The notes beneath the pieces were generated by a model. The model saw only the letters and a program-made list of their open reading frames with translations, did no database searches and had not been told where the DNA came from. The translations under genes and the position numbers were made by a program. From assembly GCA_013695925.1 (NCBI GenBank), contig JACCZO010000186.1, forward strand, positions 1-14,015: 14,015 nt of DNA. Direction: 5' to 3'. The stretch is from Chthoniobacterales bacterium. GTDB lineage: Bacteria > Verrucomicrobiota > Verrucomicrobiia > Chthoniobacterales > UBA10450. Of the stretch, positions 1 through 7,469 are shown piece by piece. Within the stretch, counting starts at the first letter, position 1, and each line of letters begins with the position of its first letter.

Positions 1-1656
1 ATATTTGCCCGTCGTATCCGGCTTCAACGTGTCGGCAAACGCGGGCAGGTTTGCCGCTTGCACCCGCGGCGGAGTCGCGCCGGTCACGACCTTTTGAAAA
101 GAGGTGGCGGGCACGTAAACGGTCGAAGCATCGTTCAGAACGAGGAGAATGGGACCGAGCGCGAGGGCGGAGGCGAGGGCGCCGACGAGGATGGCGATCT
201 GCTGCAGGCGCGGAGTCGCGCCGACGAGGAAGCCGGTCTTCAAATCCTGCGAAGTGGTCCCGCCGTTTGAAGACGCGATGCAAACGATACCGCCGATCGA
301 AAGCGCGGTGACAAAATATTTTGGCCCGGTCCAGCCGACGAGGAGAAATACCAGACAGGTCAGAAGCAGAGTCGCCACCGTCATGCCGGAGATGGGATTG
401 GAGGAAGAACCGATCTCACCCGTCAAGCGCGAGGAGACCGTGACGAAGAGAAACCCGAAGGCAACAATGAGCAGCGCGCCGAGCAGGTTCCATTGCAGAT
501 GAAGCTGCGGCACGATCATGATTACGACGAGCAAGGCGATGCAGCCGCCGATCACGACCTTCATCGAAAGATCCTGGTCCGTCCGCGGCGCTGCGCTAAC
601 GCGTTCCTTGCGGCCTTTCAAATCGGCGAGACCGCCCTTCAAACCATGCCAGATCGTCGGCAACGAACGAAAGAGACTGATGATGCCGCCCGCCGCCACC
701 GCCCCGGCGCCGATGTAAAGAACGTAGGCGCCACGGATATCGTCCGGGCTCATCTGGCTGATCGGCATCGTCCCGGGCGCGAGAATCGCGCTCGCGCTTT
801 CCCCGAAAAACTTGATCGCCGGGATGAGCACGAGGTAGGCGAGGACGCCGCCGGCGCACATGATGGAAGCGATCCGCGGGCCGATGATGTAACCCACACC
901 TAACAATGCCGGTTCGATCGTGGCCGAGATCGAGCCGGCCTTGAACGGGGTCCCAAAAACTTTCTCCGGCGAATCCTTCCAGAGCTTGAACCCGCCCATG
1001 GCCGCCTGGTAGAGAAAGCCAATCCCGAAACCGGTGAAGATCGTGCGCCCGCCGCTGGCCGCTTCGTCCTCCACCTTCCCGGTCTCGGCCAAGCCTTCCC
1101 GCGAAGCGGCCGCCTTCAGCACTTCGGCGCAGGCCGTGCCCTCGGGATACTTGAGGAGACCGTGCTGCTCGACGATGAGCGCGCGCCGGAGCGGGATCAT
1201 CATGAGAATGCCTAACAAACCGCCGAGGACCGCCACGAGCATGACCCGGGTGATCTCGAGATCGAACCCGAGGATCATGATCGCGGGCATGGTCACGCCC
1301 AGGCCGAAGGCGATCGATTCGCCGGCCGAGCCGGCCGTTTGCACGATATTATTCTCCAGGATGGTGGCGTCGCGCATCCCGAACTTGGAGAAAAGGCGGA
1401 AGAGCGTGATGGAAATGACCGCGACCGGAATCGAAGCGCTGACTGTGAGTCCAACCTTGAGGACAAGATAGAGCGACGACGCGCCAAAGATGATGCCAAG
1501 CAGCGTCCCGACGATGAGCGGGACGATCGTCAGCTCGCGCATCTGCGCGCTGGCCGGGATGTAGGGCTTGAAATTCGCCGCCAGCGGGTTGGAGGGCTTC
1601 GCTCCCACCATGTCCGGCATTTCGTTAGGCGGATTTCTGAGATCGATTTGCGACAT
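1..1656 (-). CDS. OPT-family oligopeptide transporter, C-terminus cut by window edge
   Basis: This is an inner-membrane transporter of the OPT (oligopeptide transporter) family, expected to take up small peptides or metal-chelator conjugates by a proton-coupled route. Reading the minus strand from the ATG at 1656 gives 552 codons with no stop up to base 1; bacterial family members are usually about 600-680 residues, so only the C-terminal part is missing. The protein opens MSQIDLRNPPNEMPDM, then alternates long hydrophobic spans with short loops. The diagnostic segment TGEIGSSSNPISGMTVATLL lies near residues 410-430, and GSAGESIAFGLGVTMPA near 115-130. A strong Shine-Dalgarno-like AAGGGGAG sits 3 nt before the ATG, which fixes the start. 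It lies 74 bp downstream of the TIGR02588 gene on the same strand and may be co-transcribed with it. Family assignment is firm; substrate is unknown. Confidence 0.9.
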   Translation of the reverse strand, partial: MSQIDLRNPPNEMPDMVGAKPSNPLAANFKPYIPASAQMRELTIVPLIVGTLLGIIFGASSLYLVLKVGLTVSASIPVAVISITLFRLFSKFGMRDATILENNIVQTAGSAGESIAFGLGVTMPAIMILGFDLEITRVMLVAVLGGLLGILMMIPLRRALIVEQHGLLKYPEGTACAEVLKAAASREGLAETGKVEDEAASGGRTIFTGFGIGFLYQAAMGGFKLWKDSPEKVFGTPFKAGSISATIEPALLGVGYIIGPRIASIMCAGGVLAYLVLIPAIKFFGESASAILAPGTMPISQMSPDDIRGAYVLYIGAGAVAAGGIISLFRSLPTIWHGLKGGLADLKGRKERVSAAPRTDQDLSMKVVIGGCIALLVVIMIVPQLHLQWNLLGALLIVAFGFLFVTVSSRLTGEIGSSSNPISGMTVATLLLTCLVFLLVGWTGPKYFVTALSIGGIVCIASSNGGTTSQDLKTGFLVGATPRLQQIAILVGALASALALGPILLVLNDASTVYVPATSFQKVVTGATPPRVQAANLPAFADTLKPDTTGKY

Positions 1657-1659
1657 TTA

Positions 1660-1667
1660 CTCCCCTT
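1660..1667 (-). promoter_or_regulatory. Shine-Dalgarno sequence of the OPT transporter gene
   Basis: The minus strand reads AAGGGGAG-TAA-ATG. This is the clearest ribosome binding site in the window and settles the transporter start at 1656. Most other genes here have weak or no recognisable SD sequence. Confidence 0.6.
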
Positions 1668-1730
1668 TGGTTCTGGCAGAGCAGAGCGGCAACCAATGGG
1701 AAAGGCAACGCAAAATTCCGCGGCGCGGGC

Positions 1731-2114
1731 TCACGGCTTTTCGTAGCCGAGGATGCGCGGCTCCATTTTTCCTTTCGCCGGGTCGTGCTGAAAGGTGACC
1801 CAGCCTTCGCGAGTCGAGCGCCGCGGTAGATAAGGCAGGTCGAACTGGCCGGTTTCGCTCTCGCCCTCCACCGTCCGGAGGGCGACTTCGACCTGCACGC
1901 TCGCCGCGGTCGAATCGCCGCGGTTGGTCACCTTTACCGGGACTGCGAAATAACCGTCATGCGCCTCGGGCGTGCCCAGCTCGATCTGCGGATCGGGCGG
2001 CTTATCCTCCAATGAAAACTGCTGCTGCACCAGGACGCCCGCGGTGACGAGGACGAGGACGAGGGAGATGGCGAAGATCGTCCACTCCAGCCAGTTTTTT
2101 TTCGGCCGTTTCAT
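1731..2114 (-). CDS. TIGR02588 family protein, membrane-anchored with a beta-sandwich-like domain
   Basis: A 127-residue protein of unknown function. A basic N-terminus (MKRPKKNWLEW) is followed by one membrane segment (about residues 12-32). The remaining ~95 residues are predicted outside the cytoplasm and look like a small immunoglobulin/CARDB-like beta-sandwich, with alternating strands such as YFAVPVKVTNRGDSTAASVQVEVAL. From memory, the TIGR02588 family is defined by always occurring as the second gene of a pair with the multi-spanning TIGR02587 protein. That arrangement is present here: its ATG lies inside the end of the upstream gene (ATGA overlap, 2111-2114), implying translational coupling and probably a complex. 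It ends in TGA at 1731. Family assignment is from recalled family description plus context and is fairly sure; function is not known. Confidence 0.75.
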   Translation of the reverse strand: MKRPKKNWLEWTIFAISLVLVLVTAGVLVQQQFSLEDKPPDPQIELGTPEAHDGYFAVPVKVTNRGDSTAASVQVEVALRTVEGESETGQFDLPYLPRRSTREGWVTFQHDPAKGKMEPRILGYEKP

Positions 2115-2965
2115 TGCACGAGGAGGCGACCGGCCGACGCGCCGAGAGTGGTGGCGACCCCGAGGACGACAGTCTGCGCCACCGCAATGAAAATTCCGAC
2201 CTGGTCAAACCGCCCAAAAAACCAAAGCACCGCCGCGGCCGTGAGCAGCGCGACGGCGTAGCTGGCGACGGTCCCGATCACGACAGAAGTGATTCCATTC
2301 CGCCTGACGAATCGTTCCGAACCGGCGAATTCGATGTAATAAAGAATCAGCGCGGTGAAAAGGAGCGAGAGCAACATCAGCGCGAGGAGCTGTGCGGCGG
2401 AGATTTCGGTCGCGATCACGACCACTTCCTCGGTCGGCGCGACATTGGCCCCGAAGAGCATCGCGCCGCAGCCGGCGATGACGAGCTGGCCACCAAAGCG
2501 CAGGTCCTCCTGGAGTGAGCGGCTGCCTTCGCCCGGCGCTGCATTTTTCTCCTCGCCCTGAATCCCGAGCTGCGAAGTGCCGACCGAGATTCCGATCGCC
2601 ACTGTCATCGCTTCGATCACGATCTTGCCGATCACTTCGCCGAGCTGCATCTCCGGCGAAATGCGCCCAAGGAGGAAAAGAAGAATGCCCGAGACCAGGA
2701 GACCGATCCCCATTTCCTCGACCGAGTCGATCATCACTTCCGCCCAGGAAGAATCCTCGTGCATCCCGGCGTAGCTGTTGTAGCCAAGGAGAAGAATAAA
2801 AGTCGTCGCCAGATAAATCAGGAGCCGGATCGGACCGGCGATAAAACCGGTCCACCAGACCTCCATCGTGTAGAGGAGGGGCAGACTAAACATGAGACCG
2901 CCCGCAATGCCGCGCGCGTATTCACGGAGTGATTGAACGACCGTCGGTCCCGTCCTTTCACTCAT
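2111..2965 (-). CDS. TIGR02587 family polytopic membrane protein
   Basis: A 284-residue inner-membrane protein with about seven or eight hydrophobic segments, for example MFSLPLLYTMEVWW (about 25-38), LLIYLATTFILLLGY (about 48-62), an internal pair near 90-140, and strongly hydrophobic helices near 190-280. It lacks a signal peptide and any recognisable catalytic motif. The segment GANVAPTEEVVVIA carries acidic residues within a hydrophobic context that could matter for function. It is the first gene of the overlapping pair with the TIGR02588 gene; start at ATG 2965 keeps a plausible cytosolic N-terminus (MSERTGPTVVQSLREYARG) before the first membrane span. The family is described only as a conserved integral membrane protein. 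The neighbouring OPT gene hints at a role in transport or envelope function, but that is inference only. Confidence 0.78.
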   Translation of the reverse strand: MSERTGPTVVQSLREYARGIAGGLMFSLPLLYTMEVWWTGFIAGPIRLLIYLATTFILLLGYNSYAGMHEDSSWAEVMIDSVEEMGIGLLVSGILLFLLGRISPEMQLGEVIGKIVIEAMTVAIGISVGTSQLGIQGEEKNAAPGEGSRSLQEDLRFGGQLVIAGCGAMLFGANVAPTEEVVVIATEISAAQLLALMLLSLLFTALILYYIEFAGSERFVRRNGITSVVIGTVASYAVALLTAAAVLWFFGRFDQVGIFIAVAQTVVLGVATTLGASAGRLLVQ

Positions 2966-3178
2966 GGCGAGGGACCTGTCTTCGGCGCGGCACGGATTTT
3001 CTCACTTACTTCATCCTTCGCTTATCAGACCGCGCGCGGTTGCGGTCTTTCTTTGCCGTCCTCCGGAGATGCCGCCGTGTCTTCCGGTCAAATCAACCCA
3101 AGCGCGAAACTTTCCGCGCGAAAGATTCAGAAAGTAGTACGTTTGCCGCTCAAACCACAGCAACAGATTCTTCCGTCT
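2966..3178. promoter_or_regulatory. Divergent intergenic region between the TIGR02587 gene and the TPR gene
   Basis: These 213 bp separate two divergently oriented genes and must hold both promoters, but no convincing -35/-10 pair could be picked by eye. The region does contain an inverted repeat, AGACCGC at 3027-3033 and GCGGTCT at 3042-3048, with an 8-nt loop and followed by TTTCTTT. It resembles a weak intrinsic terminator or an operator for a dimeric regulator. No gene upstream would need a plus-strand terminator here, so a leader hairpin or operator is as likely. Confidence 0.35.
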
Positions 3179-3964
3179 ATGAAACGATTCAATCTTTTCC
3201 GCTCGATCCTCGTCGGCCTGCTCGCCGGTATTTTCCTTGTCCCCGTCTCATTACCCGCTGCCAGAGTGGCCGGCGATCCGGGCGGACACACCAACCGCGG
3301 AGTCAAGTACGCCCAGAAAAAGGAATACGACAAAGCGATCGAAGAGTTTAACAAGGCGATCAAACTACAGCCGAAAGATCCGAAAAATTACCGCAACCGC
3401 GCCATCACCTACCGGCTGATGGACCAGCCGGAAAAAGCCAAGGCCGACTTCGCCAAAGCAATCGAGCTCAGTCCCGAAACCGCCAAGTCGCGAATGGACC
3501 GCGCCCGGATGTTGCTGCGCCAAAAGAAGCCGAAGGACGCAGTGGCGGAGCTCAGCCAGGTACTCGAAGCCGAACCGCGCAATCGCGCGGCCCTCCGGCT
3601 GCGCGCCTACATCTACCTGCAGCAGGGCGAATGGAAGATGGCGATCGCGGATTACGACGTGGCCATCAACACGATCGCGGAAGTGGACATTGAAGGACGC
3701 ACTCGACGCGCTTTTGCCTATCGCAATTTGAAGCAATACGACAAGGCGCTGGAAGATTTCGACAAAGTCATCGAGGCCAATCCCAAGGATGTCGAAGCCT
3801 ATCGCCGCCGGGTCTACGTTTACCGGACGATGAAAGAAAACGACAAAGCGATCGCCGATCTCCAGACCATTCTAAAACTGAAGCCGGACGACAAAGACGC
3901 CCAGGAGCAGCTAAAGGCGCTGCAAAAGAAGACGGGTGGGAAAAAGCCGAAGGCGGCGGGCTAG
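3179..3964 (+). CDS. Exported tetratricopeptide-repeat protein with six TPRs
   Basis: A 261-residue protein that starts with a signal peptide (MKRFNLFRSILVGLLAGIFL..., cleavage likely after SLPAA or nearby) and then consists almost entirely of six 34-residue TPR units from about residue 36 to 240. Examples are NRGVKYAQKKEYDKAIEEFNKAIKLQPKD and RRAFAYRNLKQYDKALEDFDKVIEANPKD. The tail is short, lysine-rich and probably disordered (KKTGGKKPKAAG). TPRs form a protein-binding scaffold, so this is expected to act in the periplasm or at the envelope. The frame stays open upstream to 2933, but the ATG at 3179 is chosen because it places a textbook signal peptide at the N-terminus and leaves room for a promoter. 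The L,D-transpeptidase gene follows on the same strand, suggesting an envelope role. The partner is unknown. Confidence 0.85.
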   Translation: MKRFNLFRSILVGLLAGIFLVPVSLPAARVAGDPGGHTNRGVKYAQKKEYDKAIEEFNKAIKLQPKDPKNYRNRAITYRLMDQPEKAKADFAKAIELSPETAKSRMDRARMLLRQKKPKDAVAELSQVLEAEPRNRAALRLRAYIYLQQGEWKMAIADYDVAINTIAEVDIEGRTRRAFAYRNLKQYDKALEDFDKVIEANPKDVEAYRRRVYVYRTMKENDKAIADLQTILKLKPDDKDAQEQLKALQKKTGGKKPKAAG

Positions 3965-4077
3965 ATCTCACTGCGATTCCGGGCGTGAAAAAGAACCGTC
4001 CCTGCCCTGGGGCGCGATCCCCGTTCATGATCACACGACCATCGCTCGCACAGCTCGCCGCGCAGGTATCGACCAGC

Positions 4078-5112
4078 ATGATTGCACGAGCGCCGTTCGG
4101 CCTGCAACGCCTCCTCCCGCGCTTCCCGCAGGGAAGCGTCTACCTCGTTCTCGCTCTTGCGGGGTCGCTTGTCGCCGCGCCCCAGCCTAACGACGAGGTC
4201 CTGCGTGCCCAGCTTTTCCTCGACGGCTCCGCCTTTAAGCCCGGGGCGATCGATGGAAAGTGGGGCGAGTTCATGCGCAAGGCGCTTACTCGTTATGTCG
4301 AAGCCGAGGGCAACGGAGACGCGAACTTTGGTGAGAAAGCGCCGCCGAAATTTGATCTTCCTTTCGATCAAGATAAGCCGCTCTTGACCAGCTACACCCT
4401 GACCGAGGAAGACAAAAAATTTCTCGGCACCGTCCCAGAAAGCCACGCCGAGCAAGCCAAGGCGGAAAGTTTGCCCTATGAGAGTTCCCTCGAATTAGTC
4501 GGCGAGAAATTTCATACCCGGCGCGATTTCCTGAAGGAGATCAATCCGAATTTCGATTGGGAGAACGCGAAACCGGGCGACACGGTGCAGGTGCCTAACG
4601 TCGCCACGCCCTTCGACGTGCAGGCGGCGATCGACCTGAAAAAGCAAACCGGGGAGGCGGAGAAAAACAACAATCTCAAAACGGAGGACCAGAAGCCGGA
4701 GAACGAGCGCTTCTCTCTCGTCGTCGACGTGAAAGAGAAGATCATGGAGGTGAAGCAGGGCGGAGAACTGGTCGGCAGCTACCCCATCACGCCCGGCTCG
4801 AAATCGCTGCCCGCCCCGATTGGCGAATGGTTCGTTAAAGGCTTTTCCTGGATGCCGACCTTCCGCTGGGATGAAGCGATTCTGCACGGGAGCGAGCGGA
4901 GCAACGATTTCTATCAGCTGCCGTCCGGGCCTAACAATCCCGTCGGGATTATCTGGATGGAACTAAATCACAAAGGCAGCGGCATCCACGGCACGGAAGC
5001 GCCGGAGACGATCGGCCGCACGACCAGCCACGGCTGCATCCGGCTCTCCAATTGGAACGCGCTCGACCTCGGGAAAAAGGTGCTACCGGGCGTCCACGTC
5101 ACAATTCGTTAG
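4078..5112 (+). CDS. L,D-transpeptidase (YkuD domain) with PG-binding-like and LysM-like domains
   Basis: A periplasmic enzyme expected to make 3-3 peptide cross-links in peptidoglycan or attach proteins to it. From the ATG at 4078 (344 residues) the order is: signal/anchor segment (VYLVLALAGSLVAA, 21-34); a PG-binding-like repeat (about 43-74, containing FKPGAIDGKWGEFMRKAL); a LysM-like segment (about 132-175, ending KPGDTVQVPNV); and a C-terminal YkuD domain (about 211-344). The catalytic signature is complete: H304 and SHGCIR with Cys320 as nucleophile. Start is uncertain. GTG at 3985 and ATG at 4027 are in frame but would put a 30-50 residue leader before the hydrophobic segment; 4078 gives a normal signal peptide. 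No start has a strong SD. The TAG stop is formed by a copy of the window's CCTAACRA word (5106-5113). It follows the TPR gene on the same strand. Confidence 0.87.
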   Translation: MIARAPFGLQRLLPRFPQGSVYLVLALAGSLVAAPQPNDEVLRAQLFLDGSAFKPGAIDGKWGEFMRKALTRYVEAEGNGDANFGEKAPPKFDLPFDQDKPLLTSYTLTEEDKKFLGTVPESHAEQAKAESLPYESSLELVGEKFHTRRDFLKEINPNFDWENAKPGDTVQVPNVATPFDVQAAIDLKKQTGEAEKNNNLKTEDQKPENERFSLVVDVKEKIMEVKQGGELVGSYPITPGSKSLPAPIGEWFVKGFSWMPTFRWDEAILHGSERSNDFYQLPSGPNNPVGIIWMELNHKGSGIHGTEAPETIGRTTSHGCIRLSNWNALDLGKKVLPGVHVTIR

Positions 5113-5136
5113 GGACAATGTCCCGCGATGAAGGCC

Positions 5137-5250
5137 GGAGCGCAGGCATCTTGCCTGTGGGGACGGCGGGCGTCCCGCCTGCAGCAACACCCGAAACAGG
5201 CGAGACGCCTGTTTTCCCCACCGGCAAGATGCGCAAGATGCCTGTGCTCC
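5137..5250. repeat. Cloverleaf-like palindromic repeat between convergent genes
   Basis: This fills the middle of the 210-bp gap between the transpeptidase stop and the deacetylase stop. Outer arms 5137-5154 and 5233-5250 are inverted copies (17 of 18 match; core AGGCATCTTGC). A second possible pairing joins 5146-5162 with 5215-5232, because GCAAGATGC is duplicated at the right side. Inside are two small perfect hairpins: GGCGGG-CGT-CCCGCC (5165-5179) and ACAGGCG-AGA-CGCCTGT (5196-5212). A further 13-bp palindrome, GGGACAATGTCCC, lies at 5112-5124 beside the transpeptidase stop. The layout is that of a REP/BIME-type element. Placed between two convergent genes it could work as a bidirectional terminator or mRNA 3'-end stabiliser. 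Very similar words recur in verrucomicrobial and planctomycete intergenic DNA as far as I recall. Confidence 0.7.
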
Positions 5251-5322
5251 GACCAACCTTCCGCACGCTCGATCGCTCGACCGCCGCTTGACTCTCACCG
5301 GTCTGAGATCTGCCTCGCTCGG

Positions 5323-6087
5323 TTACCGGCATTTCAGCGCTCCGGCTCCCGGCAAAACGCAGCGGTAATTTGCTCTCGTTAGGGCGGCGAGCGTCCGCTC
5401 CAGACAGCGCGGATGGAAATCCGGATCGCTCGCGGTGCGATGTCCCTCGTGCAGGAGCAGAATGGCGCCCGGTTTTGCGCCGCGCAGGACGCGGGCGGCG
5501 ACGGCGTCCGCGTTCTGGCTCACCGTGTCGAGGCCGCGCACCGTCCAGCCGATCAGGCGCAGGCCGCGTCGCGCGAGCGCGGGGTGAACGAAAAAATTCT
5601 TCAGCCCGGCAGGCGAACGAAAGTAGGGTGTCGGGCGCGCGCCGCGATCGATCTCGGACGCGACCCGGCCCGGCGGCAGACACCAGAACGTCGCACTCGG
5701 ATGAGTGGCGGTGTGATTGGCGATTTCGTGACCGGCCTCCCGAATCGCCTCCAGTTCCTGAGGGAATTTGGCCGCGCGTTGCCCGATGACAAAGAAGGTC
5801 GCCTTGGCTTCGAAGCGCTGCAGGATCTCGAGAAAACGCGGGGTGTGGACCGGGTCAGGACCGTCATCGATCGTGAGCCAGACTTCGCGTTCGTCCGTCT
5901 CGAAATGAGTCACGACCGGCCCCCACCACTGGCAATTCGCGACCAGGGTCGGAAAGAGAATCAGCAGGTGGGAGAGAAAAAGAACCCCCAGCGCGAGCAG
6001 GGGATGAAAGGCGACCAGGGTGAAAAAGAAGACCGCCGCGAAGAGGGCGAAACCGAGAATCAATCGCCGGCTCAGATCAGGGTTCAT
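5323..6087 (-). CDS. Polysaccharide deacetylase family protein (NodB homology domain), membrane-anchored
   Basis: A 254-residue carbohydrate-esterase-4-type hydrolase, expected to remove N- or O-acetyl groups from a sugar or a related substrate. The N-terminus has one or two hydrophobic spans (about 9-50) that anchor it to the membrane. The NodB domain follows with all five motifs: TIDDGPDP with D74/D75 (catalytic base and metal ligand), HTATH with H125 and H129 (metal ligands), RSPAG with R157, a GWTVRGLDT segment with D187, and LLLHEG with H213 (catalytic acid). It is the last gene of the four-gene minus-strand operon; its ATG (6087) lies 11 bp inside the end of the upstream membrane-protein gene. 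Together with an acyltransferase and a halogenase-like oxidoreductase, a role in tailoring a lipid-linked molecule is more likely than bulk chitin breakdown. That part is inference. Confidence 0.88.
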   Translation of the reverse strand: MNPDLSRRLILGFALFAAVFFFTLVAFHPLLALGVLFLSHLLILFPTLVANCQWWGPVVTHFETDEREVWLTIDDGPDPVHTPRFLEILQRFEAKATFFVIGQRAAKFPQELEAIREAGHEIANHTATHPSATFWCLPPGRVASEIDRGARPTPYFRSPAGLKNFFVHPALARRGLRLIGWTVRGLDTVSQNADAVAARVLRGAKPGAILLLHEGHRTASDPDFHPRCLERTLAALTRANYRCVLPGAGALKCR

Positions 6088-6559
6088 GGCGCAGCTTCTC
6101 GACCAGGATCGAGGTTAGATTGAGAATCAGAAGCGCGAGCCAGAAAGCGCCTAACAATTTCACCCAGTCGCATTCGTCGCGCAGGAAGGCGAGCGCGATC
6201 AACGTGGTCAACGACATGATGACGGCGTGTTGCAACGGGTTGTTCGTGACCGCGGCGTAAAGGCCAAGGCGACGGAGAACAGCCGCTAGCTGAGCGTTAA
6301 TGAAGTAGAGAATCAGGAAAGCCACCCAGATCCCAAAGGGCAAGAGGAGAAGAGCCAGCAGTTGCAGCGGACCTAACCTAACGAGAGGGAGAAGCAGTCG
6401 GGCCGCAAAAACGCAGCTGACTCCGAAAACAAGAATCCCTGTGCCATAGGCTTCCCACCGGCTAAGTTCGGCCCGCCGGGCCGTGCGACCCGTCAGCCGG
6501 ACGATGAGGCGCGGCAGGGCAAAGGCATAGCCCCGTTCGCTACCCTTGGTGTCTTTCAT
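6077..6559 (-). CDS. Small polytopic membrane protein of unknown function
   Basis: A 160-residue protein not recognised as a named family. After a basic N-terminus (MKDTKGSERGYAFALPRLIVRLTGRTARRAELSRW) come four likely membrane segments: GTGILVFGVSCVFAARLLLPL, LLALLLLPFGIWVAFLILYFI, a weaker one around HAVIMSLTTLIALAF, and LLGAFWLALLILNLTSILV. The frame is open upstream to 6691, but the ATG at 6559 overlaps the stop of the acyltransferase gene as ATGA (6556-6559), which strongly favours coupled translation from there. Its own stop overlaps the next gene by 11 bp. The tight packing implies it works with the acyltransferase and deacetylase, perhaps holding them at the membrane or moving their lipid substrate. 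No motif supports a specific role. Its coding sequence contains four CTAAC-type motif copies, including the overlapping pair at 6372-6384. Confidence 0.75.
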   Translation of the reverse strand: MKDTKGSERGYAFALPRLIVRLTGRTARRAELSRWEAYGTGILVFGVSCVFAARLLLPLVRLGPLQLLALLLLPFGIWVAFLILYFINAQLAAVLRRLGLYAAVTNNPLQHAVIMSLTTLIALAFLRDECDWVKLLGAFWLALLILNLTSILVEKLRHEP

Positions 6560-7467
6560 CGCGCGGGAAAAATCGGGACTAACGAAAACCATTGCGACCA
6601 GTTGGCCGCGATGACCTTTTCCAGGGTGCGACCCCAATCGCGCAACGCTTCCTCGATCACAGCCTCGCGTCCGCGCTCGGCGCGCCGGCAATAAATCGGC
6701 GGACGCGCGATGATCCGGTAGCGATGGAAATTGGTCCGGATGATGAAGAGCGGATAAATCGGCGCCTGCGCGACAAAGGCGAGCATGAAGGGCCCATCTG
6801 GGAGCATCACTTCCTCCCCAAAAAGCCGCGCCGGGCGTTGCGAGATATGTGCCACCGCGCGATCGCCCTGGATGGAAACGATTTCGCCGGCCCGGATCGC
6901 GTTCAGGAGCTCGAAAGGCAGCGCCATGCTCGCGGTGTTGTAGGCGACCTTGACCGCGCCTGCCCCGGCCCGTTCGAGCGATTCGTCGAGATGCTGGGCG
7001 GTCTCCGCGTCTGCTTCCGGCGCGCGCACCATCCGGATGTCGCGCTGGAAGCGTTCGGCGAAAACGGCCGCGCCGAGGTCGTAATTTCCCATGTGCGCGG
7101 TGAGCAGAATCGCACCTTTGGCGGCCGCCAGTTGCTCGAGGAATTCGGCGCCCTCCAATTCGTAGGCGAACTCCGTTTTGGCCAGCTTGTGATCGGCCGC
7201 GTCGGCGATCGTCCAGGCAAAATTATAGAGCGTGAGCCAGGCGCGGCCGAGATTAAGAAGTGGGTTCGAACCTGGCAAAACGACCCGCAGATTGCTCAGA
7301 ATCGCCCGGCGCTCCGGGGCGGCGAGGAAGAAAAAGAAGATCGTCCAAAAGAAGATCATGACCGGCCGGAGATAGAACGGGACGTTCGTTAGGCCAAAAT
7401 CAAGGTATTGCCGCCAGAACACGCCGCGAACCGCGAAACGATGGAACCAGCGGCGCGAATCGGTCAT
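6556..7467 (-). CDS. LpxL/HtrB-type lysophospholipid/lipid A acyltransferase family protein
   Basis: A 303-residue membrane-bound acyltransferase of the LPLAT superfamily, closest in layout to the LpxL/HtrB group that adds secondary acyl chains to lipid A or related acceptors. The N-terminus carries a hydrophobic anchor (VMIFFWTIFFFFLAA, about 36-50). The catalytic H-x4-D motif is HMGNYD (H125-D130), followed by an IQGDRA segment (GDR 201-203) and a C-terminal NWSQWFSLVPIF block typical of the family. The start ATG at 7467 has no Shine-Dalgarno. It lies 3 nt from the arm of a 58-bp hairpin repeat that fills the gap from the upstream oxidoreductase gene. The stop overlaps the next start (ATGA). 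LPLATs of this type also occur in aryl-polyene and resorcinol pigment clusters, where they acylate non-lipid-A products; the halogenase-like neighbour makes that a real alternative to lipid A modification. Confidence 0.85.
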   Translation of the reverse strand: MTDSRRWFHRFAVRGVFWRQYLDFGLTNVPFYLRPVMIFFWTIFFFFLAAPERRAILSNLRVVLPGSNPLLNLGRAWLTLYNFAWTIADAADHKLAKTEFAYELEGAEFLEQLAAAKGAILLTAHMGNYDLGAAVFAERFQRDIRMVRAPEADAETAQHLDESLERAGAGAVKVAYNTASMALPFELLNAIRAGEIVSIQGDRAVAHISQRPARLFGEEVMLPDGPFMLAFVAQAPIYPLFIIRTNFHRYRIIARPPIYCRRAERGREAVIEEALRDWGRTLEKVIAANWSQWFSLVPIFPAR

Positions 7468-7469
7468 AA

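Noticed and set aside
2933..3178. Upstream extension of the TPR protein frame
   Set aside because: It would overlap the divergent TIGR02587 gene start and bury the clear signal peptide beginning at 3179.
5106..5114. TTAGGG-like telomere or similar repeat
   Set aside because: The copies are dispersed single words, mostly not followed by a third G, and not tandem arrays.
5052..5291. Short frames through the 5137-5250 and 10406-10537 repeats as small genes
   Set aside because: Such frames (for example peptides with GETPVFPTGK or SARVSRAGCG) are translations of the palindromic repeats and have no independent sign of coding.
6560..6691. Upstream extension of the small membrane protein frame
   Set aside because: It is antisense-free but overlaps the acyltransferase C-terminal coding region in another frame; the ATGA overlap at 6556-6559 is the natural coupled start.
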